Below, piece by piece: positions 1 to 11,398 of a DNA stretch of 64,000 bases; the first letter of the stretch is position 1; every line of letters begins with the position of its first letter. The DNA comes from Venturia oleaginea (lineage: Eukaryota > Ascomycota > Dothideomycetes > Venturiales > Venturiaceae). The position numbers were made by a program, and so were the translations under genes. The stretch is from NCBI GenBank assembly GCA_013176395.1, contig JABMLP010000006.1, positions 1,798,001 to 1,862,000 on the forward strand. Direction: 5' to 3'. The notes beneath the pieces were generated by a model. It was not told the origin of the DNA, ran no database searches, and was given only the letters and a program-made list of their open reading frames with translations.

Positions 1-898
1 TTTCTTCCTGTCACGGACGGGAAAGCCATACAGCAGTTACCCAGCATACAGTTGCAATCAAAGGCACTCAATGGGCAGAGACTTCTTGTGGGCAACAACG
101 CAAACGAAGGTCCTGGTTTCACACCTCAGACCATTACATCAGAAGCCGATCTGGTCGCTTGGCTCGAGTTGACCTTCCCTCTCTTCACCAACGACGACAT
201 CTCCAAGATCCTGCAGACTTATCCAATCACCAACGCTTCCGTGGATCCTACTGCGCCATTGTTCGCTACTCTTGGTGACTCTGGTCCTACGGCATTGAAT
301 CAGAGCTCCCTTGGTACTGGTCAGCAACAACGTGCCAACAACATCTACGCTGAGACGACCTTCGTCTGCCCAAGCTACTGGATGGCAGAGGCCTACTCTG
401 GAGAGAGCGGATTCTCGTCTTACAAATACCAGTACTCGGTGCCAGTAGCAGCCCATGCACAAGATGTAACTGGCTACTTTGGTCCTGCAGCGCCCGAGCA
501 AGGGCCCGATTTCGAATACGCATTCATGAACATCTGGGGTAACTTCATTACAGCCGACATCCCTTCAATATCGAACGAGATCGCCAACGGCGCTTCCTCA
601 AACTCCTCGGCCAGCAATGCTGCGAGTTCTTGGCCAACTTTCAATGTAAATGCGCCGTATCAACTCAATTTGAATCAGAGTGGAGGGGTCCCATTGAGTT
701 TCTCTTCGATTGCTGCGATCAACGCAACCAAGCTTGTGGGACCCACTTTGGTCAATGACTTTCGATTGGTCAATGCATACACATGGGAGGGTGGAAGAGG
801 GTAAGTTTCCCTGCCTCGTTTATGGAGAACGATGCTAACCGATGTGAAGAGTGAGATGCAATTTCTGGAGGAATATGGGCGTAATTGTTCCTGAGTAA
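1..898 (+). CDS. Carboxylesterase type B (lipase-like), 3' part only
   Basis: This is the C-terminal part of a type B carboxylesterase (alpha/beta hydrolase that cleaves carboxylic esters); the nucleophile-serine half lies upstream of the window. The reading frame is open from base 1. Exon parts are 1-800 and 850-898: a GTAAGT donor starts at 801 and the CGATGTGAAG acceptor ends at 849. Splicing restores the end RCNFWRNMGVIVPE, which fits the family's usual C-terminal Cys/Phe-Trp motif. The GNNANEG segment resembles the stretch that holds the acidic triad residue, and the AHAQD segment is the likely site of the catalytic histidine. Several N-x-S/T sites agree with a secreted glycoprotein. Family assignment is from sequence pattern; substrate cannot be told. 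Confidence 0.85.
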
Positions 899-1184
899 CA
901 GCTCGATAGTGAATCTCAACGTTAATGTATAAACCTGATCAATACAAATTGCAAAAACATCACCGAGTCTCTATCAACTGCCTGAACATCTCTTTGTAAG
1001 ACTAACAAAACCTGCTTTTCAAGCTGTCTATACATATCCCGCCAGACACGTCATTGGATCGACCGCGGTCTAAGCCCAACCTGTAACCTTGATGGCGAAT
1101 ACACACACGATTATTGAAGCAACTACGATGGCTCCCACCGTGAGTACTCCAAAGAACAGAACGGCTGCTATTCGGCGGCGGGCC

Positions 1185-1628
1185 CTAATTGGGCGGATTC
1201 GCTGTTTCGGTGGGATCAGCTGCCAGCCAGGAGGTGGTATGCTCTGAAAAATCGGCCCATGAGGAAGGCCCGAGCCAGCTCCAAAATATCTTGCAACCGA
1301 TCATGAACTCATGTACACTCGGAAATCCGAACAGATGGTAAGTAGCCATCCATGACATGGCATCGACTAGGCAGAAGAGGACGTACCATTGGCTATACAG
1401 AGGAACCGATTTCTGGATTGCCTTGAATACGTAAGAATGGAGTAGCCACATCCTCGTGCAGATTCGTAAGATAATGCTTCCGAATAGTGCGATGAAGCAG
1501 AGAGATTTCCATAACCGTCTAGTCTCGGTTTTGAAAAACTTCCTGCACAAGCAGGTCGTGGTGGCTGAGGTTGAGGTGCTGGCTAATTCCTCGGTGGGTG
1601 TGTTGCGTACGCTCTCTTCCAGCCTCAA
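1185..1628 (-). pseudogene. Membrane-protein remnant, possibly RTA1-like
   Basis: A 147-codon open frame without a convincing ATG reads into stop codons upstream. It contains two hydrophobic segments with a charged/aromatic arrangement (SIILRICTRM, then SQWYVLFCLVDAM and YHLFGFPSV) that resembles helices 5-6 of fungal RTA1-like multi-pass proteins. No further exons could be joined on either side. Either it is one exon of a gene whose other exons I missed, or it is a fragment of a decayed gene. The resemblance is weak and the family name is tentative. Confidence 0.25.
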
Positions 1629-1882
1629 ATTCGGTTTTCAAGAATATTTCTTTCGGATACCAGAATTCTAGGTTAAAATGTTTCAACGTTGAGTATGGAC
1701 GTCGTAACTGCCGTGTTGAGGAAGGAAATTTACTGTTGGTAGCTAATTCCGGACCACATCAAATCTTCAAAGGTGCCGGACGCTCTGTATCGACCTCCCT
1801 TAAGAGCGCAAAGTAGTGTCAAGGCATTCCCTTGATATGGAAATACATTTCAACATTTGATCCTCGTGCATGCTGTCGATGT

Positions 1883-2822
1883 TTATAGGTCCTCGGGAAT
1901 GATCCGCTTTACCGAGTGGACGATGTAGTAGAGAATGATTCCCTCGATCTCGTTAATCAACCCATGGCCGTTGCATGTTTTCTCGGCCTTGAGAATGACT
2001 TTCTATACTCCAGCTAGGTCGTATAGAGAGCTTTCCTCTTCGCTTTTCGAGGTATTTCTTACCAAATCAACAGTTTTCCCAACGGCGATCACTCGAAGAC
2101 CCGCCCAATACACGACGATATTGAGCTCTATCCGGCTTAAAGAGTAATAATTGGACTTTCGAATAACCTCTTATAGAACCTCGTTGGCTGACTTGAAAGC
2201 ATTACCAGGGCAGCCAATCTATTTGTGTAGAAATTGGTGTGGTAGTGTTCGGAACAGTACGAGTTCCACGATGCTTGAGTCGTCTAAAAAACGTTCAATA
2301 AAAACCAGGGTAATGCTGACCTTGATCTGTGAATAACGCGTCCACAACAATATGTTGGAGAAGTGGGCGCGTATTTGTAGGCGCAGGTCAGGTCCATTGT
2401 AAAGATCGTTCACAATAACTTGCACCGATCCACCACTCGGCATCCTAGAATCGATTTGGCGAAGGGATTCCGTTCCGGCCGGGACAGGGAGCCCCGGCGT
2501 GATTCTGCAAAGCCACGCAGCAAGAAATTTCGACCTGGTATCCTGGAATGAATTGTAGGTGTGTCCAACACGCACCATTATGCTCGAACTGGATACAAAT
2601 ACAGCGGGAACCGGATGGTGTTTCGATATTGCGAAAATATTTGATGCTGTGGGACCGGGTACGTTGGTAAGAGATGATTCTTGCTTTCAACATCGTGCAC
2701 TGTTCTGATGAACTTCTGGCGGGTTCGAGGTATCCGGCTTCGTTGTCGTTTGATGTACATCTCGATTCCGTCTTCTTCTTGGCCTTTCTAGAAGGGCCTG
2801 TCTCTTCGCGAGCTCTCTTCAT
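1883..2822 (-). pseudogene. Decayed gene of unknown family
   Basis: A start at 2822 (MKRAREETG, basic nuclear-signal-like N terminus) opens a frame to 2445. From about 2578 downwards a second frame carries protein-like sequence to a TAG at 2219-2221, and the same frame continues as plausible protein through a TAA at 2171-2173 and a TAG at 2003-2005 to a final TAA at 1883-1885. The last part (CNGHGLINEIEGIILYYIVH) looks like real coding sequence. One frameshift plus three in-frame stops therefore separate a once-longer protein. I do not recognise the family. No short introns with good splice signals remove the stops. Confidence 0.4.
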
Positions 2823-3534
2823 GGTCGTTGATGCAGGTAGAAAAGGAGATGAAGGGATAACGCTTGAGGATGTGGACGCGTTGCGGTAAACAACTGGAGC
2901 GACACGGCGTCTAAGAAAGCAATATAAAAAGATATTAATCAGCACATATAATCGAAACGACTCGCGCCATGCACGTGTAAATCGCAGCGGCAGCAGACGG
3001 TCAAACGAGCATGATGCTCCATGAACCAACCCCCAATTCTCTCAGTCTCTCCAACCCGAAAACTTACGTTCCTCTCGATCCCATCAGTACTCGTACCACA
3101 AACCACAGCGCTACCATCTCATCACATGACGCGGTCCCTGCTACCAAAAGCCTCACTTCAGCCTCGCCGATATTAAATTCCAGGTCAAGGTCAAGGAATA
3201 GTAATCATATTACCTGCCGCACTCCCGGCGCCCAGTGCCACTAATTCGCTCATCCCTGTGTCCTCGAGAATCCAAATCCGACCACGGAACCAACCAAATG
3301 AGGATATTGCCACCTGTATCTGGCACGCAATCACATTTCTGTTGGAGGAAATGCTCACATTACGTACTTGTCTAAAAATTAACGAGCACAGTCTTCAAAC
3401 ACCATGCTCAAGATTTCGAAGTATCCGATCCAATTCAATCCAGCTATGCCAGGGGTATCTCCAAGTGTCCAAATTGCGCTTCGCAAAAAACTACGTTTTC
3501 CCCCAAATTCTACAACAGGTCAAAGGCCAAATGT

Positions 3535-4801
3535 CTATGACACGAACTCCATTGGCGCCAATCTCAATCGCTTGGGCAGTTTGGGTGGACTAGGTGCCGG
3601 TGGTGGTGGCACAAAAAGTCCATTCATCGCATCCAACGCTCCCATCTGTTGTCCGACGCCACTCACACCGTCGAAATTGCCAGTGAACCATCGTGAGCCA
3701 CACATGCCATTTGGACCCGCGCAAGAAGCAGCTGCACCAGCTGCAGATCCAGAAAGCAACGGATTAATAATGTCGCGTGTGCGAGGAAGGAGAAAGGCCG
3801 TCGCAGTTAACCACCGCGCAAGATATGCTTTGAAGGATTGTTGATCGACATCACATTTCCCTTGCTTCTCACACTGGATCTCAATCATGATTGGTTTTCC
3901 ATCGGGGAAAAAGACATCTTTCGTCCGTCCCAGGATTCCGTTGACGCGATCGGCCCATTTCTTGTCGCCGCGGGTGAAGTCTTGCATGATCGCTGAACCG
4001 TAGAGGAAGACGCCGGCGTTGTAGGACCATTGGTCGTGGTTGACATCTGGACATCCAGTAGTTTTCGCATCATCCGTTCCGTCGAAGACATTGAATTTGT
4101 CGTCAATCAATCCGGCTGATTGCATCCAGACGAATGATTTTTCGGCCCAATCAGCGTATTGCTGGCTTTTAGTGATCTTGGCCAATCGAGCGGCGAGTTG
4201 GAAGAAGACGCCATTGGCGATGGAGGATTTGTAGTGGTATCCATCATCTCCGGGTTGAATCTTCCATTTCATTCCACCATTGCATCGCTTCAGATCCCAT
4301 CGTTGTGTGAATTCGGTGAAGACGTTTTGGGCGATAGAGAGCCAAAAATTAGCAGAACCATCGGGAGCAGGCAGTCCGTATTCGGCTGCGCTCATTGCTG
4401 TAAGTGCCCACCATCCTTGGTCATCGTTGCCTGTTGCATCGGGCCCCATGAAGTCGTTGGTCGATTGCTTTTGGGCGAGTATGGCTTGCGCAGCGATAGC
4501 ATTGTAGGAGGTGTCGTTTGTGTAGTGGCCATAGTCCAACAGTCCTCCTATCATGCCACCTGCTTCCCACCACCAGTATGGAGGAGGCAATATGCCTGGT
4601 TTTTGGGGATTGTACAGTCCAACAAGGTTTCCAGCGATGTGGTGCGAGGCTGCTCGTATTGAGGCTGAGAAAATGTTAGAAAGCGCAAGCTTGAAGCATG
4701 AACGAAGAGAGCATACCAGGGTCCTGAGGATTAAGAACAACAGCAAAAACTTGGTGCGAGACAGTCGCCGCAATGGCCAGCAAAGTGGAAAATCTCAACA
4801 T
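3535..4801 (-). CDS. Secreted GH76 alpha-1,6-mannanase (Dfg5/Dcw1-like)
   Basis: This is a glycoside hydrolase family 76 enzyme acting on alpha-1,6-mannan, either on wall mannoprotein or as a wall cross-linker of the Dfg5/Dcw1 kind. Exon 1 is 4801-4717 and exon 2 is 4664-3535 (404 aa), joined across a 52-nt intron (GTATGC...CTCAG). Exon 1 encodes a signal peptide (MLRFSTLLAIAATVSHQVFA). Family marks are PYWWWEAGGMIGGLLDYG near the start, the GNDDQGWWALTAMSAAE segment that holds the paired catalytic aspartates, and CNGGMKWKI. The C terminus ends in a proline-rich basic tail with no obvious GPI-anchor hydrophobic end, so it is probably released rather than anchored. Confidence 0.9.
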
Positions 4802-6031
4802 GATATTTTGAAAGAAATAAGAAGTGGAAACAAACAATGAGTGTAACAACGAAAGGACGGAATTATATATCCATAGAGAAGTAGAGCGATAGAGAGCGTA
4901 GGCTCAGAAAGAAGAGAATTAGTAGAATGGAGAGGTCGAGAAAGCGAGCAGGTTGGTATTAGTAGGTCCATTCCTCATCTATCCCTAATCTAGGAGTAAG
5001 CCAGCTCGGCAGAAGAAGCATACTTGGGCCGTGTGGATCTGGTACATTTGATCAAGGCAGGCCGAATAGAATAGGCTTTCAACCAACCGCAGACGCGTCG
5101 AAACACGTTCTCGGCCATATAATCTCAGTGGGAGGGTGGGTGAACAAGGGGCTTGGGTCAGGACCCTCCTGGAGCCTGCGCCCTGCACAATGCAGGAGGC
5201 ACTCCCGCCTTCAGTCGATCCATCTTGGTCGGTAATGGGCCTGAGCACACGGACACAGCTCTTGGACCAGTAGCGAGCAAATGGGCGGGCGAAACAAGAA
5301 AACACTCATCTAAAATGGAGTGTCGTTGAGAGGAACAGGCGGCGTGAGCCACCTTGTCGAAGCGAGTCAGAAGTGGCTGAGAGACCGGCCTCCCATGGCA
5401 GCCAATCTATTTCTTCGTGATGCCGCCTGAATGAGGCAGTGAGATGCATGCACATCTATTCGAGGACCTATAACACGGCCTTTACCTGTCAGAAAGTGAC
5501 ACTGTCAGGTCCATCTTCCTCAATCCTATCAATTCGGAACATGTCCAACGTGGCCAGCAGTCGAAACCTATACACCGTTGAAGCCTATACAATCCAACCC
5601 TTTCGCACAACAAACACTGGACATATCTTGCACTTGCACACACAAACTGCCACCATTTGTTTACACCTGTTGGAAACGTAATTGCGACTCCCCTCCTGGC
5701 GTTCCCATCACTTGAAACACCAGCCCATCCCACTTTTCCTCCACAAATATCCAGTCAACCAACAAACTCTTCACTTTTCAAGCGAAAGATCCGAAATAGA
5801 TCATCAGGTACCCACGCGTCGAGAAAGCCGTAAAAACATACTTCTCCCGTCTGCCGGAACCCGAGACGGGTCTTTAGAGGTTGGCAGGAAAAGAAGGAGG
5901 TTCAATGCAATCTCGCGAGGTCAACATTTAATTGCCATTCTTCAATATCCATGACCAATTCCTACCAAAATCTATTCAAAAACACAAAACATACACATCC
6001 GAATCCCCCGTTCCCACGCTCCTTTCATCTC
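4802..6031. other. Intergenic, no gene seen
   Basis: About 1.2 kb between the GH76 start and the Met10 stop. Only short open frames without family features occur on both strands. The first part must hold the GH76 promoter. I see no repeat or RNA gene. Confidence 0.5.
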
Positions 6032-9000
6032 CTAATAAACCTCAAGCACATACCGTCCAGCATCCTTGAACTCCTCAATCGCCCTCCTACTATCTACCTT
6101 CTTCGCCCCCTTACTCTTCTCCTCAACCTCAAAGGCCTCCTGCAAAACCTCCGTAACATCAGGAACAGGCCAAGTTGGCCCGCAAAGATAAAAGCTCCCC
6201 TCATCCCTCAAATAGCTCTGCCTCACGTCCCCAAGCGTTTGCCGCATGCGATCCTGGATATATATCTTCTCCTTCTGGTCACGTGAGAAGGCGCGGCCGA
6301 GGAGCGTGATCACGCCTGCGTCGCGGTAGGCTTCCCATTCTTCGCCGTAGAGGTATTCTTCGCGTTGGTGGCGGGCGCCCATGTAAAGCATTACGGCGCC
6401 GATATCGTGGCCTTGTTCTTTTTGCCAGGCGCGTTCTTGGACGAAAGCGCGGAACGGGGCGAGACCTGTTCCGAGACCGGCCATGATGATTGGTGCGGTT
6501 GTCTTAACGGGTAACTTCATGACCGAGGGCTTGATGGAGACGGTGACTGGTGCACCGACGGGAAGAGCATTGAGGTACTTGGTAGCTTGACCGAAACGGT
6601 CACGGCCTTTTGAGTCTACCCAATTGACTGTTACGATAAGGAGCGCGACGGAGGTTGGGGTGACCTTTTGCGATGAAGCGATGGAGTACTCGCGTCTCTT
6701 CATTGGGCTGACAATCTTAACAAAATCATGGAAACTGGGATGTGCGGATGGGAATTCGAGGAGAACATCTGCGAAAGTGATGGTGTCAACTTCAGCCCTG
6801 CGCTTGAACTCTGTGGCACCATCGGGGGTGCTCAAGGTAAGCAAGTTCTGCTTCTCCTTGGGATCATCGGCAAATTCGGCAAGTGCTTCGTAGAACTTCT
6901 TTGGAGGGCGACCGAAGATGTCCAAATTTTGGAGAAGGGATTGGTAGACTGTGCGATTTTCGAGAACGTTGGGATCTTCGCGGCTTGGTACCTGAACGAT
7001 CTCGTCGGCATTGAGACCGTACCACTTGATGAACTGTTCAATGTCTGCTTTGTCGTTCTCAGCGTGAATGCCGAGAGCTTCGCCGATGGCGTAGGTGATA
7101 CCGGAATTGCCCAGATCGAATTCAATATGGAAGATGTTACGTTCGTAGCTGAGAGGAGTAAGACGGCGGTGTTCCTTGACAGTGACAATGCCAGTCTTGA
7201 CAGGCAGGTCAGGTCGTAGGGCAGATTTGGTGCCAAAGGCCTCCTTGAAGATGAGAGCCTTGGCAGCTGAAGTCCAATGCTCGAGGCTATTTGGTGGTGT
7301 AGGATCCAGACGCTCGAGTCTGGAGAAACTGTTGACGTTGAGGTCTGTGGGAAGAGATATATTTTCAATCTCGCCTTCAACGACGGCCCAAGACTCTGGA
7401 TATTCAATTTGTCGGAGAGCTTTCTCAACATCTGCTGCGATTTCATTGATAGACTCAAGATTGCTATTGATTGCTGAAAGCTTCTGTAGGACAGTGGACG
7501 ATCCAATGTAGCCGGATAGCTTCAAGAAAGCAAGCTGAGTGAACAAAGACTCGAGCTCTGGTTTCTCTGCAACCTTGGCGGAGAGAGTTGGATCAAGGAT
7601 AAAGAGCTGAACCTTCTTGGTAGCCAAAGCCTGGCGGAGACCAACAGGTAGCTTCTTCTCCAAGTCATCGTCCTTTGCTCCTGGGACGGTAAGAACGAGA
7701 GATCCACCATTCTTGAGACTATTCAAGACGTTGAATTCGGCGAGAAGTTTCTCGTCGGTGACAAAGGCAACGTCAGCGTTGTCGACAGAGTAGTTGGCAT
7801 GTAAATCACTCCTTGCGGTGCGGATGTCTGTGCGAACAGCACCACCTTGAACCAGACTGTCGTGTCCAGTCCGCACAGTGACATGGGCGGAGGACATCGT
7901 GGACAACAATTTTCCAAGAACGATTGGCACATGAACTGCAGGAGACTCCTCCAACCCCCAGAAAGTGTACTGCTGGGCAGAAGCATCGGGCAATTCAAGG
8001 CCTGCAAATTCGTCGGCAGGCTCAACTCTCGTAAGGCGCTGGAAGACAGCATGGACAGCGACTGGTGTCCAGATTTGGCCGTGGGCGTACTTGATGTCTG
8101 TAATGGATTTGCCCTTGCCAGACCAAGAAGAGAAGCTCAACGCAGCGAGAACGTCCTTGTAGAGCAGCGAGATTTCACTAGCATCATCGACGGCGGTTTC
8201 GTCTTCAACTTGGCCAAGAACAGCAACAGACTTGACGGATTTTGGTAAAGCGCGGATGAACTCATCCTCCAAAAATGGGCTGTAGACGCGAACATTGATA
8301 ACACCAACTTTACCGCCCTTGTTAGCCAATTGCTGGGCCAATTGAGCGGCAGTTGAAGCCTCTACTGTGCCAAAAACAACCAAAACATGTTCCGGGGAAG
8401 CATGCCCAGTGTACTCGAACGGTTTGTACGATGTTCCAATTTCGGTATTGAATGCGCTGAAAATCTGTAAAACTTTGTCCTCGTGGTGCGAGTTTTTGAG
8501 CTTCGATTTCGCCAAGGTTTCCTGAATCTTGGTGTAATAGTTCTTCAAAGCACGCTGATCCAACACATCTGCAACCAAGGCAGTCTCACGCGCCACATTC
8601 ACACCATCAAAAGTGTGAATAGTAGGCACGGTACCTGCCAGAAGAGTCGAGAGAAGCGACATGTGCTGAATTTCGTGCGCTGAAGTGCTCGAGACAAGTC
8701 CTAACCCAAGCTCATCTGCCAACTTCAAAGAAGAAGTATAATCCGTAACCAAGCCTCCTGCAGCATAATCCACGGCAGCAACATGAGCCACAAATGGACT
8801 GGCCAAATCATAAAGCAAGCTTAATTGATCGAGAGCGCCCCTCAGAGAAGCCAAACTTCCACTAGAAGCGACAATGCTCTGAGGAATATGCCTCTTCTTC
8901 AGGTCGAAATCTTCAGAAAAGATGTAACCGAGGGCAATTGAGCCAGCTCCAGTTCTCGTCTCCATAGCATGAATACCTGGGATATAGCCATGAGCATTTT

Positions 9001-9277
9001 TCTCTCCCTCCTCGTGCCAGTGCTTGAGTGCTACATCGAGATCGAATGTCTCGGGAGAGTATGTGAAGATTTTATCCGAGAGGGTATAGGCGACCTGTTG
9101 GACCAGGGTTTGCGCTGTGAGGTAGGAGGAGCCGTTGATGTGAGCTAGAGAGACATCTTGTCCGAAAGGAAGGCTGGAGCTCTTGTGAGTGAAGGTCTGG
9201 CTTGGCTTTGGATCTATGTCCATGGGCGTGGTGGAAGACATGGTTGGACCAGCAAAGGCGTTCTCTTGGAGATACAT
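6032..9277 (-). CDS. MET10: Sulfite reductase [NADPH] flavoprotein (alpha) subunit
   Basis: This subunit passes electrons from NADPH to the sirohaem subunit that reduces sulfite to sulfide in sulfate assimilation (cytosol). A single exon encodes 1081 aa; the ATG at 9241 (MSSTTPMDID) is an equally likely start. The N-terminal two thirds resemble pyruvate:ferredoxin oxidoreductase-type domains, as in yeast Met10, and there is no flavodoxin (FMN) domain, which in fungi sits in the beta subunit. The C-terminal third is ferredoxin-NADP reductase-like: RREYSIASSQ (FAD binding, about residue 870), GLGTGLAPFRAFVQER (about 933) and YLCGPTWPVPD (NADPH binding), ending in EVY. A CACGTG site lies about 320 bp upstream. 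Length and domain order match the family. Confidence 0.96.
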   Translation of the reverse strand: MYLQENAFAGPTMSSTTPMDIDPKPSQTFTHKSSSLPFGQDVSLAHINGSSYLTAQTLVQQVAYTLSDKIFTYSPETFDLDVALKHWHEEGEKNAHGYIPGIHAMETRTGAGSIALGYIFSEDFDLKKRHIPQSIVASSGSLASLRGALDQLSLLYDLASPFVAHVAAVDYAAGGLVTDYTSSLKLADELGLGLVSSTSAHEIQHMSLLSTLLAGTVPTIHTFDGVNVARETALVADVLDQRALKNYYTKIQETLAKSKLKNSHHEDKVLQIFSAFNTEIGTSYKPFEYTGHASPEHVLVVFGTVEASTAAQLAQQLANKGGKVGVINVRVYSPFLEDEFIRALPKSVKSVAVLGQVEDETAVDDASEISLLYKDVLAALSFSSWSGKGKSITDIKYAHGQIWTPVAVHAVFQRLTRVEPADEFAGLELPDASAQQYTFWGLEESPAVHVPIVLGKLLSTMSSAHVTVRTGHDSLVQGGAVRTDIRTARSDLHANYSVDNADVAFVTDEKLLAEFNVLNSLKNGGSLVLTVPGAKDDDLEKKLPVGLRQALATKKVQLFILDPTLSAKVAEKPELESLFTQLAFLKLSGYIGSSTVLQKLSAINSNLESINEIAADVEKALRQIEYPESWAVVEGEIENISLPTDLNVNSFSRLERLDPTPPNSLEHWTSAAKALIFKEAFGTKSALRPDLPVKTGIVTVKEHRRLTPLSYERNIFHIEFDLGNSGITYAIGEALGIHAENDKADIEQFIKWYGLNADEIVQVPSREDPNVLENRTVYQSLLQNLDIFGRPPKKFYEALAEFADDPKEKQNLLTLSTPDGATEFKRRAEVDTITFADVLLEFPSAHPSFHDFVKIVSPMKRREYSIASSQKVTPTSVALLIVTVNWVDSKGRDRFGQATKYLNALPVGAPVTVSIKPSVMKLPVKTTAPIIMAGLGTGLAPFRAFVQERAWQKEQGHDIGAVMLYMGARHQREEYLYGEEWEAYRDAGVITLLGRAFSRDQKEKIYIQDRMRQTLGDVRQSYLRDEGSFYLCGPTWPVPDVTEVLQEAFEVEEKSKGAKKVDSRRAIEEFKDAGRYVLEVY

Positions 9278-9595
9278 GCCGATTACTGGGTGAGTATGTT
9301 ACAGGTGAAAGGAGAGAGAAGAAGGAGGAGGAGGAAGGAAGAAAGAGAAGCACAATTAGCTGCCTTCCAAGTGAGACTAGGGGTTCGACTGAAGATGGGA
9401 AAGAAATCAACTTTCTCTTTTCGTCAGCGAGTTCGGAGGCGAATGTAAAGAAATTTATATATCCCCCAGCGAAGCCCAGGCCGGCTTGCGGCAAAATCGT
9501 TTGGCGCATGGTGATCAAAGAGTGTTTTTCCGAGTTGACGTGCTCGAACAATGGTTAGCGTGTAAGGCGTGATTAGAGAGAGGACCGACGGCGAC

Positions 9596-9601
9596 CACGT
9601 G
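9596..9601. promoter_or_regulatory. CACGTG E-box upstream of MET10
   Basis: The hexamer occurs as CCACGTGA, i.e. TCACGTGG on the gene's strand, about 320-360 bp upstream of the two possible Met10 starts. In yeast, Cbf1 binds TCACGTG in promoters of sulfur genes. A single hexamer is weak evidence, so the role is inference. Confidence 0.3.
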
Positions 9602-9912
9602 AATCGGCATGGCAACATGGCATTCAAGATTACCATGATTCCATGTGCCATATCGACCATCTCGCCATTGTGACTCTATAACATCAAAACATCAAGATAC
9701 TGAGATGATGGTCTCGGTAGAGGATATTATTTCATTTTTGTTGCACACGAGACTGCCATGTTCCCACCACAGCAGAGAAGTACTTCTACGAATCGTCGTC
9801 CTGGTGAAACTCTGGTTCAAACGCCTAAAAATGTCCTCCATCATACTAGGCCCCATAACCATATAAGTTCTTCCAGCCTCGAAGTTCTTCAGTGCGATAC
9901 ATTCCAGACCGT

Positions 9913-10581
9913 TCATCCAGATTTGTCCCCTCCGTTCTTCGTTGGACTCCCAGCCCCACTCGTTCTCTTCCTGTGCTCCCCAGTCGCTTTCTCCGCACCT
10001 CCTTCCTGTGGATCTCTCGCCTTGCTAACTTCAGGATTACCAGGGCTGACTGATAATGGATCTCCTTCCTATTCAAATTTGTCAGCATGCAAACACGAAC
10101 ACCACAGATACTATAGACTCACGGTAGGATTATCCGACTCCTCCATGTTCTTTTGCTCCGTCTCTGGCTTCGTCTGACCTGGATCAAACGCGGCATCATC
10201 ATGCGCAGCAGCATCGTCCGATCCCGATTTGCTGTACTCCGTAGACCGAGGCTTCAACGAGTCCTTGTCTTGCGCATCTTTTGTCGCATAGAGGTATCGC
10301 GCATTACTATGGAAGCTTCGAGTTTGCGACGACCTGGCGATGCCATAGTATGAACTTGTCGCTGGTGAGGGATATGAGGAGCTATTGTACGAGCTCGTGA
10401 TGGGAGACTCGTATGCCGAAGTCGAGGAACTGGCAGCCGGCGAAGAAGCAGCAGAAGCACTTTTTCTTTCGATCCTGGTGTGAGGCGGACAGCTTCTCCT
10501 CAATGTACGCGCCATAGCTCTTGTCGAAGATGTGGGAATCATGGTTTTCTTTGTACGAGGGCGAGGCCAAGCCTTCAACAT
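9913..10581 (-). CDS. Conserved fungal small protein, probably mitochondrial
   Basis: Two exons, 10581-10123 and 10068-9913, encode 204 aa; the intron runs from GTGAGT to GAATAG. The N terminus is rich in Arg, Ser and Ala and lacks acidic residues, followed by a Ser/Tyr-rich stretch and the motif RSFHSNARYLYATKDAQDKDSLKP, which looks like a mitochondrial presequence processing region. The C-terminal half (TEYSKSGSDDAAAHDDAAFDPGQT, then PLSVSPGNPEVSK) is polar and probably disordered. I recall this pattern from uncharacterised fungal proteins, but no function is known to me. Location is inferred from composition. Confidence 0.75.
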
Positions 10582-11398
10582 AAGTCGTTGGGGTTCAAAG
10601 TGCGTTGACAGCTTGGAGCGGGGAAGGCAAGGTTATTGGTTGGACGGGACGTAGTGAGACGTGGAGGTGAGATGTGAAAGACTTTCTCAGCTTGGTAGGA
10701 TCGAAAGTTGGAACCGGAGGGTGTCGGTTGATTCTTTGTTTGGAATGCGCCTGGCCTTTGCTATTGTTGGTCTGGTCACAGCCATCACTATGACGTCGGC
10801 ATCAATGCACGTTCTTACCATCCAGGAAATCATATTCGGAGATGATTCCGTGGTTATTGTTCAGATGAAATAACACATCTTGATGTTCTGTTCGAACTGG
10901 AAGACTGGACCTGATCTACCTGATAATTCTTGAACCCTGGAGAACATCTTCACTGGAACCTTATCTACATCCTTCTGCGCCTGATTGCTATCGATTGAAC
11001 AAAGCCTTTGCTATCCATTTGACTACTCTTTGCTGGGACAGAGCTCTCTTTCCTCCACTGCTCACTTGTCTCAAGGTCAAGTCCTCGAAAACTGGAAACC
11101 CTGAAAGAGGGCCCACAGGCACTCTTCGAAGTCGACGCGTATTCGAGCCTAATCCATCTTAACTAGACCATTCCACCGCTTTGATTTCTCTTGGCCGACT
11201 CTTTGACCACTTCCCTGGCACATCGCTCTTATGATTGTCGTATCACCTCCCTTGCAACTGTACACTGGCGGTCCATCCCGTCGCTCACTTCTTCCTGACG
11301 TTCGACTGCTGAGTGTGCTGTAATCGGCAGTCCAGGCTCGGCCAGCTCATGTCTATCTCTTTAGCACACATTTCGAAAAAGGGGGGTTTGTCGATAGC
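10582..11398. other. Intergenic, no gene seen
   Basis: About 0.8 kb between the small mitochondrial-type protein and the 3' end of the roadblock-like gene. It should hold the promoter of the former and the terminator of the latter. Open frames here are short and featureless. Confidence 0.5.

Noticed and set aside
3040..3126. Possible minus-strand C/D snoRNA (GTGATGA and CTGA boxes about 80 nt apart)
   Set aside because: The sequences outside the boxes do not pair, so the required terminal stem is missing.
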